This document shows positions 44,301 to 52,858 of a stretch of DNA of 64,000 nt, piece after piece. This stretch comes from Lachnospiraceae bacterium (GTDB lineage Bacteria > Bacillota > Clostridia > Lachnospirales > Lachnospiraceae). Made by a program: the position numbers and the translations under genes. The DNA is taken from positions 17,765-81,764 of the forward strand of contig CAJTDL010000023.1 in the NCBI GenBank assembly GCA_910575035.1. The letters run 5' to 3'. Position 1 is the first letter of the stretch; each line of letters opens with the position of its first letter. The notes beneath the pieces were generated by a model. It saw only the letters and a program-made list of their open reading frames with translations, made no database searches and had not been told where the DNA came from.

Positions 44301-44858
44301 ATGAAAAGAATAGGTGTATTTTTAGCAGAAGGTTTTGAAGAAATCGAAGGCCTGGCCGTGGTGGATCTCTTGCGGAGGGCAGGCATTGAGGTTGTGACGG
44401 TTTCCATTATGGGGCAAAAGGAGATCTATGGTTCCCATAAGATTGGGGTTTTGGCGGACGCCCTGTTTGAAGAGGTGGACTTTGCGGAATTAGATGGCGT
44501 GGTGCTGCCGGGCGGCATGCCAGGAACCACGAATCTTGGAAGCCATGCGGGCGTCAATGATACGGCCAAAGCCTTTGCGGCAGAGGGAAAATTAGTGGCA
44601 GCCATCTGCGCGGCTCCAAGCGTATTGGGCCAGGCGGGGATTCTGGAGGGGAAAAAAGCAGCATGCTACCCAGGGTTTGAGGATAAGCTCACAGGGGCGG
44701 ATGTGGTATATGAGGAGGTGGCAGAGGCAGGGAACATAATTACCAGCCGCGGCATGGGGACAGCGATTCCATTTGGCCTGTCTTTGGTATCTTACCTTGC
44801 CACGGAGCAGAAAGCCCAGGAGCTGGCCAAATCCATTATTTACCGCCAGGGTGAGTAA
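44301..44858 (+). CDS. DJ-1/PfpI family protein (ThiJ/YajL-like)
   Basis: 185 residues with the class I glutamine-amidotransferase-like fold of the DJ-1 group: MKRIGVFLAEGFEEIEGLAV with the conserved glutamate, GVVLPGGMPG, and nucleophile Cys103 in AAICAAPSVLGQAG, then TSRGMGTAIPFGL. Relatives act as glyoxalase III, deglycase-like or oxidative-stress proteins; the exact activity is not settled for this subgroup. AAAAAGGAGG precedes the ATG. The gene has its own terminator and is preceded by the 70-bp tandem repeat. Confidence 0.9.
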   Translation: MKRIGVFLAEGFEEIEGLAVVDLLRRAGIEVVTVSIMGQKEIYGSHKIGVLADALFEEVDFAELDGVVLPGGMPGTTNLGSHAGVNDTAKAFAAEGKLVAAICAAPSVLGQAGILEGKKAACYPGFEDKLTGADVVYEEVAEAGNIITSRGMGTAIPFGLSLVSYLATEQKAQELAKSIIYRQGE

Positions 44859-44895
44859 GATTGCGCAATGACTAAAAATATGCGTACAAGAAAGA

Positions 44896-44937
44896 AAGCA
44901 TCTAAGAACGAGCTAATGGATCTTAGATGCTTTTTTG
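44896..44937 (+). terminator. Intrinsic terminator after the DJ-1 family gene
   Basis: A perfect 12-bp stem (AAGCATCTAAGA at 44896-44907 with TCTTAGATGCTT at 44921-44932) runs into TTTTTTG. Confidence 0.9.
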
Positions 44938-44993
44938 CATGAAAATGCCAGGGAGCCAATATATATGTAATAAATGAAAAAAGGAATTTGGAA

Positions 44994-45815
44994 ATGAATG
45001 ATCTCAAAAATGTAAAAGGCACATCAGTTGTAATCGTGCTGTTCCTATTTGCGGCTTCTTTTTTCCTGGGGCGGTTTGCGGCGCAGATTGCGCCTGTGGC
45101 AAGCGGTGCGGTCCAGACAGGGGCAGACGGCAACTGGGGATTAAGCTTCCAGGAGGAGGGTCAGCCGCCCGTGGGAAATGCCACCTTTGAGGAACTGGCA
45201 AAGTACAATGCTTACTATGCGGAAGACACCCAGGAAAAGGTGCTGTACCTTACCTTTGACTGCGGCTTTGAAAATGGGAATACGCCAGCGATACTGGACG
45301 CCCTGAAAAAGCATGGAGTGAAAGCCACATTTTTTATTGTGGGAAATTATCTGGAGACCAGCCCGGATTTGGTAAAGCAGATGCTGGAGGAAGGGCATAT
45401 TGTGGGAAACCACAGCTACCACCACCCGGATATGTCCCAGATGGGGAAGGAGGAATTTTCCCAGGAGCTGGGAGAATTAGAAAGCCTCTATGAGCAGGCC
45501 ATTGGGAAGCCAATGGAAAAATATTACCGCCCGCCCCAGGGGAAATACAGTGAGAATAGTATGCAGCTGGCCAAGGAATTGGGGTATAAGACGATTTTCT
45601 GGAGCCTGGCTTATGTGGATTGGAACCAGGACAGCCAGCCAACCCACGAAGAAGCCTTCGATAAGCTGTTAAAGCGGGTGCATCCAGGAGCTATTGTATT
45701 GCTACATAATACTTCAAAGACAAATGGGGAAATACTGGATGAGCTTTTGACAAAATGGGAAGAAATGGGGTATACTTTTAAGGGATTGGATGAATTGCCG
45801 GGAGGGGCAAATTAA
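44994..45815 (+). CDS. pdaA: Polysaccharide deacetylase, PdaA-like (spore cortex muramic-delta-lactam formation)
   Basis: 273 residues: an N-terminal anchor helix (VVIVLFLFAASFFLGRF) and a NodB domain. Active-site motifs are YLTFDCGFENGNTP, GNHSYHHPDMSQM, YYRPPQGKYSENS and HPGAIVLLH. PdaA-type enzymes remove the acetyl group of MurNAc so that cortex delta-lactam can form; the PdaA hallmarks TFDxGxENG and WSLAYVDWN are both present. The second Asp of the common TFDD motif is Cys here (Asn in B. subtilis PdaA). The ATG at 44994 follows AAAAAGGAA. A single-gene unit between two terminators. Confidence 0.88.
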   Translation: MNDLKNVKGTSVVIVLFLFAASFFLGRFAAQIAPVASGAVQTGADGNWGLSFQEEGQPPVGNATFEELAKYNAYYAEDTQEKVLYLTFDCGFENGNTPAILDALKKHGVKATFFIVGNYLETSPDLVKQMLEEGHIVGNHSYHHPDMSQMGKEEFSQELGELESLYEQAIGKPMEKYYRPPQGKYSENSMQLAKELGYKTIFWSLAYVDWNQDSQPTHEEAFDKLLKRVHPGAIVLLHNTSKTNGEILDELLTKWEEMGYTFKGLDELPGGAN

Positions 45816-45835
45816 TCTTTTTTCCATTAATACCA

Positions 45836-45875
45836 GCAGGCTTGGGCATGGAATAGCCCAAGCCTGCCGGTTTTT
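45836..45875 (+). terminator. Intrinsic terminator after pdaA
   Basis: GCAGGCTTGGGC (45836-45847) pairs perfectly with GCCCAAGCCTGC (45856-45867), followed by CGGTTTTTC. It also faces the convergent YitT gene. Confidence 0.85.
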
Positions 45876-45893
45876 CATCAGTCAAAACGCGTC

Positions 45894-46796
45894 CTAGGCA
45901 TAGTCCTTGCTCCCATGAAATAAGTCTGCCACAGGCGTAATGGCAATGTAGGCGTTTCGGTCTATTTTTTTCACAATAGATTTGATTTTGACAGTCTGGA
46001 ATTGATTTACTACCACATAGAGTACTGTCTTCGGTTCATCAGAGTAGTAGCCATGCGCATCCATAATAGTAATCCCCGTCTGGAATTCGTCTGAAATAGC
46101 TTTGGCTATTTTCTGCGGTTTTGTAGTGATAATCATGGCGGATTTTGAACTGTCAAGGCCATCTACGATAAAGTCTACCGTCTTAGAGGCAGTAACATAG
46201 GTGACAATGGAATATAGGGGGAGAATCCAGCTGCCCATGACAATGCCGCAGGTAATATATAAGAGGACATTGTAAATTAGCACAAAGGTGCCTACGGAAA
46301 GGCCTATTCTCTTGGCGAAAATAACGGCAATCACTTCAATCCCGTCCATTGCGCCGCCAAAGCGGATGGCCATGCCGCTGCCAATGCCAGAAATCAGGCC
46401 GCCGAAGACGGCGCATAAGAATAAATCCGTTCCGGCAAGGGGGGAGGCAATACTTACGTCAATTGGGAAGATGTCTGTAATCAGCCATGCAAAAACCGCA
46501 TAAACACATACGGCGAAGATGGCATATACGGAAAAGGCAATGCCCTGTTTTTTCAGGCCGTAGAGCAGCAACGGAATGTTTAAAAGAATCAGGAAGAAGG
46601 ACAGGGAAAGGTAATCAGGCGTGACCTGCGAGAGCAGAATGGAAGTGCCAGAGATTCCGCTGTCATATAATTGCACTGGGGCGATGAAGATGGTTACGCC
46701 GATGGCATTGATAATGCCTGCAAAGAGCAGGAACAGAAAATTCAGCAGCGTCAGCTTGCTGGTAATGCGGATGATAGAATCTTTGATTTTGGACAA
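45894..46796 (-). CDS. YitT family membrane protein with C-terminal DUF2179 domain
   Basis: 300 residues. The N-terminal ~210 hold five or six membrane helices with the conserved GGAMDGIEVIAVIFAK and GTFVLIYNVLLY segments; the C-terminal ~75 form the cytosolic DUF2179 domain (AIITTKPQKIAKAI-like, GITIMDAHGYYSDEPKTVLY). The start is TTG at 46796, 8 bases after AGGAGGT on the minus strand. Function in this family is not established; related proteins are paralogous and abundant in Bacillota. Confidence 0.9.
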   Translation of the reverse strand: MSKIKDSIIRITSKLTLLNFLFLLFAGIINAIGVTIFIAPVQLYDSGISGTSILLSQVTPDYLSLSFFLILLNIPLLLYGLKKQGIAFSVYAIFAVCVYAVFAWLITDIFPIDVSIASPLAGTDLFLCAVFGGLISGIGSGMAIRFGGAMDGIEVIAVIFAKRIGLSVGTFVLIYNVLLYITCGIVMGSWILPLYSIVTYVTASKTVDFIVDGLDSSKSAMIITTKPQKIAKAISDEFQTGITIMDAHGYYSDEPKTVLYVVVNQFQTVKIKSIVKKIDRNAYIAITPVADLFHGSKDYA

Positions 46797-46995
46797 ATGT
46801 GGAAACCTCCTGTCTGTAAATAATAACTTGTGGGTAGCAGTGCCAGAGAGTGTGTAATGATGGAGATATGGAATCTTTCTGTCTGGGATGGCGGCTGTGG
46901 TTCAGATGGCAGTCCAGATTTTCAGTATCTTTTATATCTTACCATAAAAACGTGCAATGTCAAATGTATTATTTTCGCTTAAATTTTGATATTAG

Positions 46996-47547
46996 GTTGC
47001 TATTCATGGACAATGTCAGTCACTTATGGGATTTTATGGGCTGGTGATGGGAATGGAAAGGCGTCCTAAGCGTCCTAAGAGTTCTAAGCGTCCTAAGCGT
47101 CCGTCAGGGGGCGGCTGGGGCTTCTGGGTTTGTCCTTGTTCCGGTGCTCCGGGATTAAGAGTTTCTAAGCAGTTCCAGGAAGGCTGTGCCATGCGGACGG
47201 AACCGCCATGGACACGCCGTCCGTGGCGTGGCCATGGCTTTTGCGGACGTCCCTGTCCGCAAATCCCTGACAGTTTGGGGAACTGCCAAGAAACTCTAAA
47301 TCCCTCCGCAAGTCACAAGGGCAGCCCCTTACGCCCCGGCTCCTTCCTGACGGCCGCTAATCCATTCCCCGTTGCCTGCCAATAAAATCTCTTAAGTTAC
47401 TGACATTGATGCATGGCTCAGGAATGCACTGAACTGCGCATTCCGTGAGAATATGATTCAGGAGTGAGGGGCGGTTTTTGCGAAGCAAAACTTTAAATAT
47501 CGCCCCCAATTATTGCTATGAGCGGCCTCCAGGCCGTGAATAGTAAC
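46996..47547 (+). mobile_element. Composite element: element A copy 5 carrying nested element B2
   Basis: 552 bp from GTTGCTATTCATGG to GAATAGTAAC, flanked by a perfect 8-bp duplication GATATTAG (46988-46995 and 47548-47555). Positions 46996-47010 and 47409-47547 are element A with its usual hairpins; element B2 lies between. The region between the YitT gene and the chemoreceptor gene (46797-47691) holds only this unit and a promoter. Confidence 0.9.
47011..47408. mobile_element. Element B2, 398 bp, nested inside element A copy 5, nearly palindromic throughout
   Basis: Ends CAATGTCAGTCACTTATGGG and CTCTTAAGTTACTGACATTG match element B1. Flanks ATTCATGGA (47002-47010) and ATGCATGGC (47409-47417) are a 7-of-9 duplication. 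Mirror arms continue inward, e.g. 47152-47176 with 47279-47303. A 9-bp run of CGTCCTAAG repeats lies near 47062-47102 in the left arm. A frame of 119 codons crosses it but is low-complexity and not credible as a gene. Confidence 0.85.
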
Positions 47548-47606
47548 GATATTAGGACTAAGCTGCGCAATTTTTGATGAAAAGCCTTCCTTTCTAAAAA
47601 GGCATG

Positions 47607-47615
47607 TGGTATACT
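47607..47615 (+). promoter_or_regulatory. Extended -10 promoter of the chemoreceptor gene
   Basis: TGGTATACT gives an extended -10 (TG plus TATACT at 47610-47615). The -35 position (TTCCTT) is weak. An imperfect GCCTT/AAGGC inverted pair overlaps this spacer and could be an operator. No sigma-28-type flagellar promoter was seen. Confidence 0.45.
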
Positions 47616-47691
47616 ATATTCCAAAAGGCCTTTCCTATTTGCAGAATAGGTTATGTAAGGCAGATATTTTGGAAAAGGAGAGAAAAGGAAC

Positions 47692-49692
47692 ATGGTTAAG
47701 GAAGAAACAGGCTCCCGTGGCCGGGGAGCCAGGCGTAGCCTGAATGGGAGGATATTGAGAAGCACCATTCTCAATATATTGCTATTGGTAGTTGTTTGCT
47801 GCGTAATTATGGCGTTTGCCATGCAGTCATTGGCAAGAAGCATCCTGCTGGACAGCCTGCAGCCTATGGCGCGGCAGTCTTCCAAGACAGTGGAGGCGAA
47901 TATCCATATGCTGGCGGACCGTATGATGGCAATTGCAAAGGATCCCCGCATGGGAGGCCAGACCAAGGCAATAACCAAGCAAAACCGCAGGGAGCTTTTG
48001 GCGGAGTCTGCTGAGATTTATGAGCTGTACTCCATTGCCCTGTATGGGCTGGACGGCCAGCTGGTGCAGGGAATCAGCGGCGCGCCAGAGAGCCTGGACA
48101 GCCAATTTTTTGACCTGCTTAAGGAAACAGATAATCTGACTACGGATTCATCCACCGTTTTCCAGGGAAAGCTGGGCGTCACGATGGGGATGCCTGTAAA
48201 GGGTGATGAAGGGGAGACTATTTTATACGTGGTGGGTGTTTATAAATATGACATACTCAATGATGTAATTAGCAGCATTAACCTGGGCAGGCATGGAATG
48301 GCATATATGGTGAACTGGGAAGGGGATGTCACTGGGCATCCAGATCAGTCCCTGGTACTGGAAGGAGGCACGCTGGCTCAGCTGAGCGGTGGGAATGAGG
48401 AAGCCATTAGCAGGGTAGCCACTGGTGAGACAGGGGCTGCGGAGTTTGCGATTGACGGTGAGGCTATGCTGGTGGCTTTTTCCCCCATCCGGGGCACCCA
48501 ATGGTCCTTGGTGATCCAGAACCCAAAGTCAGACTATAACCATTTTATCAATGCTGCAATGATGGTGGCAGTATTATCTACCCTGGCTGTGCTGGTGGTT
48601 TCCATTTTGCTGGTGCTCCGCCTGTCCCAGTCAATTTCGCGCCCGGTGAAAAGCGTGACCAGCCGGATGATCGCCCTTTCTGGCGGTGACCTGCATACAG
48701 AAGTGGCGCTTGCCCATTCCCGGGATGAGCTGGAAGTGCTGACTAAGACTTTGGATGAGACGATGGCAAGTGTCAACTGTTACATATCAGATATCCAGAT
48801 GGTGCTGACGCAAGTTGCAGGGGGGAACCTGCGCGTTGAGCCAAAGGTGGATTATAAGGGTGATTTTGCTTTGATTGAGGCAAGCCTGCGCACGATTATC
48901 CAGTCTATGGATGAGACAATTGCAGGCTTTGGCGCCGCTGCCGCCCGTCTTGCCGACATGTCTGAAGAACTGAACGGGCAGTCTGGCCAGCTTCATCAGG
49001 CTTCCGTGGATCAGAACCAGTCTGCAGAGGCTCTGGTGCATGAGGTATCCCATGTAAAGGAACGGCTGTCCAGCGTTACGGAGAGCAGCAGCCAGACCCG
49101 TACCAAAGCAGAAGAGATTGCCAGGTGCGTCCAGGAGGCAAATGAACAGATGTCCTCCCTCTCTGGCGCAATGGACGATATCAGTGAAAATGCCCAGGAA
49201 ATTACGAAGATTGCCAAAGCCATTGAGGGCATTGCCCAGCAGACCAGCATTTTGGCATTAAATGCCGCTGTGGAAGCAGCCCGTGTGGGAAGCGCAGGGA
49301 AAGGCTTTGCAGTGGTGGCTGACGAGGTTAAGCAGCTGGCCTCCCGGAGTGAAAAGGCGGCCCAGAGTGCTACGGATATGGTAAACAGTACCAGGGCTAT
49401 TATCCAAAATGGTGTGGAACTGACGGCACATACTGCCAGTTCCCTGCGGGATATTTCTGATGTTTCTGGCCAGATTGGCATGATTTCAGACCAGTTAGTG
49501 GAGGCAGTACAAGGGCAGGAGAGCGCCCTGGCCATTATGGAGGAGCGGATTGGGTCGATTTCCACTATTGCTGACAGGAACCTGCAGAATGCGGTTGGGA
49601 CGGAAGAGTCCAGCGGCTTATTGGCAAAGGAGGCGGAGAGCCTTCAGTCCCAGGTTAGGAAATTTGTGTTGAAGGAGGGAAATCGCAGATGA
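47692..49692 (+). CDS. Methyl-accepting chemotaxis protein with Cache-type sensor
   Basis: 666 residues. TM1 at ~24-46, an extracellular Cache-like sensor (~50-280; [19 protein letters not shown]), TM2 at ~286-308, a HAMP domain (~308-360), a second HAMP-like segment, and the signalling hairpin with its tip at ~505-545 ([34 protein letters not shown]). It reports to CheA/CheW, which are not in this window. The stop overlaps the next gene by 4 bp, so the lipoprotein is very likely a partner. The ligand is unknown. Confidence 0.93.
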   Translation: MVKEETGSRGRGARRSLNGRILRSTILNILLLVVVCCVIMAFAMQSLARSILLDSLQPMARQSSKTVEANIHMLADRMMAIAKDPRMGGQTKAITKQNRRELLAESAEIYELYSIALYGLDGQLVQGISGAPESLDSQFFDLLKETDNLTTDSSTVFQGKLGVTMGMPVKGDEGETILYVVGVYKYDILNDVISSINLGRHGMAYMVNWEGDVTGHPDQSLVLEGGTLAQLSGGNEEAISRVATGETGAAEFAIDGEAMLVAFSPIRGTQWSLVIQNPKSDYNHFINAAMMVAVLSTLAVLVVSILLVLRLSQSISRPVKSVTSRMIALSGGDLHTEVALAHSRDELEVLTKTLDETMASVNCYISDIQMVLTQVAGGNLRVEPKVDYKGDFALIEASLRTIIQSMDETIAGFGAAAARLADMSEELNGQSGQLHQASVDQNQSAEALVHEVSHVKERLSSVTESSSQTRTKAEEIARCVQEANEQMSSLSGAMDDISENAQEITKIAKAIEGIAQQTSILALNAAVEAARVGSAGKGFAVVADEVKQLASRSEKAAQSATDMVNSTRAIIQNGVELTAHTASSLRDISDVSGQIGMISDQLVEAVQGQESALAIMEERIGSISTIADRNLQNAVGTEESSGLLAKEAESLQSQVRKFVLKEGNRR

Positions 49693-50138
49693 GGCGGATA
49701 GGGAGTGTATTGGCTATTCTTTTGTTGCTGGCAGCGGCGTTTACGCTTACAGGCTGTGGCAGCCAGGAAGGCCTTCAGGATGGCTATTATACAGCACAGG
49801 CAAAGGAATATAACTTTGGCTGGAAGGAATATGTCACTATTTTGGTCAAAGGGGGAAGCATTGTATCTGTGGAATACAATGCAGAGAACTCAAGTGGATT
49901 TATTAAGAGCTGGGATAATGCATATATGCAGACAATGCTCCATTCGAATGGCACTTATCCCAATGAGTACACCCGTTATTACGCCAGCCAGCTATTAGAG
50001 GGGCAGCAGGAAGACAGCGTTGACGCCTTGGCTGGGGCAACCTCTTCCTATAAGTCGTTCCAGAAACTGGCCGCGGCCGTGTTAGAACAGGCCAGGAAGG
50101 GGGATTCTGGCATCATGCTTGTGGATACTTCAGAGTGA
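49689..50138 (+). CDS. FMN-binding domain lipoprotein
   Basis: 149 residues. A lipoprotein signal ends at the lipobox LTGC (Cys ~22). The rest is an FMN_bind-type domain: [33 protein letters not shown], and [17 protein letters not shown]. The last contains the (S/A)GAT(S/T) sequence whose threonine is flavinylated in related proteins by an ApbE-type transferase. It should be exposed on the outer face of the membrane. The 4-bp overlap with the chemoreceptor suggests joint work, perhaps redox or electron-acceptor sensing. No ApbE gene is in the window. Confidence 0.8.
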   Translation: MRRIGSVLAILLLLAAAFTLTGCGSQEGLQDGYYTAQAKEYNFGWKEYVTILVKGGSIVSVEYNAENSSGFIKSWDNAYMQTMLHSNGTYPNEYTRYYASQLLEGQQEDSVDALAGATSSYKSFQKLAAAVLEQARKGDSGIMLVDTSE

Positions 50139-50142
50139 ATAA

Positions 50143-50222
50143 TCCGTTTTTCACAGATAAGCATCCCCAATGCCTGCTCATCAAATTCCAGTGTTGTGAT
50201 CAAAGAGGCATATTGTATCTAA
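50143..50222 (-). pseudogene. Remnant of a LacI-family regulator gene
   Basis: The minus strand encodes IQYASLITTLEFDEQALGM followed by LICEK, which matches the C-terminal segment EYASIITTLEFDERALGM and LACEK of the regulator at 52859-53881. Only about 27 codons survive. It lies just past the galactanase terminator, so a second copy of the regulator probably once flanked the galactanase gene. Confidence 0.65.
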
Positions 50223-50251
50223 CCGTCTTTACAAATTTTCTAAAATACCAC

Positions 50252-50286
50252 AAGGGACACTTCCTTATGTGAAGTGTCCCTTTCGT
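50252..50286. terminator. Terminator between the lipoprotein and galactanase genes
   Basis: A perfect 12-bp stem (AAGGGACACTTC at 50252-50263 with GAAGTGTCCCTT at 50271-50282) lies between convergent genes. The downstream T run on the plus strand is short (TTTCG), and the minus side ends in TTGTGG, so efficiency is uncertain. Confidence 0.7.
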
Positions 50287-50312
50287 ATCTCTTTTCTTCC
50301 TGAAGTACAGCT

Positions 50313-52799
50313 TTACTTTTTAATCTTTATTTTCCGCACATTGCTCCATGGGCTGAAATAAGTTTTTCCACCTGTCTTTCTGTAACAGCGGATGCGGATA
50401 TAGTATGTTTTTTTCTTTGTCAATTTCTTCAAGGTAACAGAAACCTTCTTAGAAGAAACCGTTTTCCTTGCATAATTAGTAAATTTGCTGTTCTTTGCAT
50501 ACTGAATTTGATAGCCGTTGGCCTTTGAATTCTTTTTCCACTTTACAACGACGGCTCTGGTAGCTGTGTTTACAGGTTTTAGGTTGCTCAATCTCGTTAG
50601 ATAGTAAGTCTTTAAAGTTTTTGCGCTGTATGCGCTGCTGGCTTTTCCGTTGATTGCCTTTAGCCTATAAGTATAGAGCTTCCCATTCTTTGCGGTTTTG
50701 TCCGTATAACTTATCGCTGTTTGCTTATTGATTGTGGCGATTTTCTTCCAACTGCTGCCTTTCATCTTGCGGTAAACCTGGTATCCTTTGGCATTTGCAA
50801 CCTTTTTCCAGCTTATTTTTACGCCAGAAGCAACATTTGCTATGCCGGACAGTACAGGCGCTTTTAAGGTAATGGCGGGTGTAGTCGGGGGCGTGTTGCT
50901 GCCTGGGTTGTCATTACCACCCGGATTATTGCCCCCTGGGTTATCGCCGCCTGGATTTGCAGGATATTCTTCCACTAATTCTAAAGAGAAGTTATCAAAG
51001 TCGCCCCAGGCTTCATTGCCGCTGTAAGTGGCCGTGGCATGTGCGCCGACCTGCAGCTTCCCATCCAGGACCTCAATGTTATCCAAGGTCATTTCCACAA
51101 AGTTTGCGCTGCCGCCCCAGCCAATGGTCTTGTATGGCTCAGAGGTGAATTCTTTTTCTGTGGCTTTTGCAAAAAGGTTGATGGTGGAAACGCCCGTATC
51201 GCCCATGACATAGCCTTTCATACGGTATTTTCCAGGCTTCAGGCCTTCAATATCCTGGTAGAACGTAAAGTCAAGGTCCCCGGCCCCGCCTGTGAAATGC
51301 AGGGAGCTTGTGCTGTTCAGCGCATTTGCGCTGGTGCCAAGCGTGCCTGTGCCCAGGTTGTTTTCCGCATATTTCCAAATGCCGTTGTCCCCTAATTCAA
51401 AGCCGCCATTCTTTAATCCAGGCTGCTCTTCAATCACGGTCACCTTACAGGTCTGTGTGAATGTTTTGTAGGAGCCATCCTTTCCTGCGTAATTTGTGAC
51501 AGTCAAAGTGGATTCCCCAGGCTTTATCCCTGTTACAGACCCGGCATTGTTTACAGTGCAAACCTCTGGGTTAGAGCTTGACCATACCATTCTGGTAATG
51601 TCCGGCTGTTCTGGTGTCAGCGTAAGGCTGAACTGGTAAATCTCCTTTTCCTCTATGGTGATCTCCGTGTCGCCATTTATGGCTAAGGATGTGACGGGGT
51701 TCTCATTGATTTCCACAGCATCCTGGGAGAATGCTTCCCATACGCGGTTTGGCACGCGCCCGCCCAGTTCCTGGTTATTTACCATCTCGTAGTTTTCAAT
51801 TTCCCAGTAGATGCAGCCAGTCCCCCGCCCATCTGGGATATCCTTCAATGCGCTGACCACGTTGTTGATCATATTGTATTTCTGGTTTACCGTGACGTTC
51901 TCCAGATAGTTTGCGCCAATTTCAACTACCATGATCTCCCGGTCTGTCCCAACGCAGAATTTCTCATACAAGGAATCAAAGGAGTTCTTCAAGGACTCAA
52001 TGATAACCGTTGGGTCATGGTCCCGGGGGTAGAAGGAGAGGCCGAGCACGTCAAAATCTGTTACGCCAGCGGCCACAACATTCTGGAACCATTTTGTCAC
52101 CATTTCAGTGTCTGCGCCGCTGTCAATATGGAGAACCACCTTCGTATCTGGGGAGGCATCCCGGACGGCTTTAATACCCTGGTTCAGCACATAAGTGAAG
52201 TTGTCAAAGTTGGCAATGTTGCACAGGGGCCACAGCATGCCGTTAGTGATCTCGTTTCCGACCTGCACCCATTCTGGCGTCACGCCTTCTCCGATCATAT
52301 GTGTCAGGAAGCTATAGGTATAGTCGTATAATTCCTTCCCAACCCTTACTGCCTCTTCATGGGAAATGTCGTCTGTCACATTCCAGGCGGCTGGCGGCGG
52401 CTGCTTGCCTGGGTCAGCCCAGTCATCGGCATAGTGGAAGTCCAGCATCACCCGAAGGCCTGCGTCCTGGCATTTTTTCGCATAAGCGATAATGCTGTCC
52501 TCACTGCAGCTTCCCCTCCGATGGTCTACCCAGGTGCGGAGCCGCACAGTGTTCATGCCATAATCATTTTTGCAGATATCATAAAGCTTTCTGGACTGCC
52601 CGTTGGCATCCAGGTAATTCCTGTCAGCATCTGCCGCTGCGGAAATGTCGGAGCCCAATGCCATTTCCAGCGTGTTTTCCTCACCGCTGCCTTCTGCTGC
52701 AAGGGCAGATATTGTGGACTGCGGGAGTGCTGAAGTTACCATGAAAAGTGCCAATAGGATGGCAAAAGCCCTTTTCAAATATCCATTTTGTTTTTTCAT
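50313..52799 (-). CDS. Secreted GH53 endo-beta-1,4-galactanase, multidomain
   Basis: 828 residues. A signal peptide (FAILLALFMVTSALPQSTIS) is followed by a GH53 barrel (~45-385) with LEMALGSDISAAADAD, VRLRTWVDH, the acid/base glutamate in WVQVGNEITNGMLWP and the nucleophile region VVEIGANY. Then come a Big_2-like domain (~390-470), a carbohydrate-binding-like beta-sandwich (~475-605), a Pro/Gly/Asn linker, and two Fn3-like modules ending IKIKK. It would cut pectic arabinogalactan side chains outside the cell. The start at 52799 follows GGAGGAAACGGC; an upstream in-frame ATG adds nine residues. It lies 59 bp after its regulator, on the same strand. No galactan transporter is in the window. Confidence 0.92.
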   Translation of the reverse strand: MKKQNGYLKRAFAILLALFMVTSALPQSTISALAAEGSGEENTLEMALGSDISAAADADRNYLDANGQSRKLYDICKNDYGMNTVRLRTWVDHRRGSCSEDSIIAYAKKCQDAGLRVMLDFHYADDWADPGKQPPPAAWNVTDDISHEEAVRVGKELYDYTYSFLTHMIGEGVTPEWVQVGNEITNGMLWPLCNIANFDNFTYVLNQGIKAVRDASPDTKVVLHIDSGADTEMVTKWFQNVVAAGVTDFDVLGLSFYPRDHDPTVIIESLKNSFDSLYEKFCVGTDREIMVVEIGANYLENVTVNQKYNMINNVVSALKDIPDGRGTGCIYWEIENYEMVNNQELGGRVPNRVWEAFSQDAVEINENPVTSLAINGDTEITIEEKEIYQFSLTLTPEQPDITRMVWSSSNPEVCTVNNAGSVTGIKPGESTLTVTNYAGKDGSYKTFTQTCKVTVIEEQPGLKNGGFELGDNGIWKYAENNLGTGTLGTSANALNSTSSLHFTGGAGDLDFTFYQDIEGLKPGKYRMKGYVMGDTGVSTINLFAKATEKEFTSEPYKTIGWGGSANFVEMTLDNIEVLDGKLQVGAHATATYSGNEAWGDFDNFSLELVEEYPANPGGDNPGGNNPGGNDNPGSNTPPTTPAITLKAPVLSGIANVASGVKISWKKVANAKGYQVYRKMKGSSWKKIATINKQTAISYTDKTAKNGKLYTYRLKAINGKASSAYSAKTLKTYYLTRLSNLKPVNTATRAVVVKWKKNSKANGYQIQYAKNSKFTNYARKTVSSKKVSVTLKKLTKKKTYYIRIRCYRKTGGKTYFSPWSNVRKIKIKK

Positions 52800-52858
52800 G
52801 CCGTTTCCTCCATTCTTTTTGTGCATATGCTAAATGAAACTGTTTTGTCCACATCAGC

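Noticed and set aside
47026..47385. 119-codon frame across element B2
   Set aside because: Low-complexity (Arg-Pro-Lys repeats), lies wholly inside a palindromic mobile element and has no ribosome site or homology.
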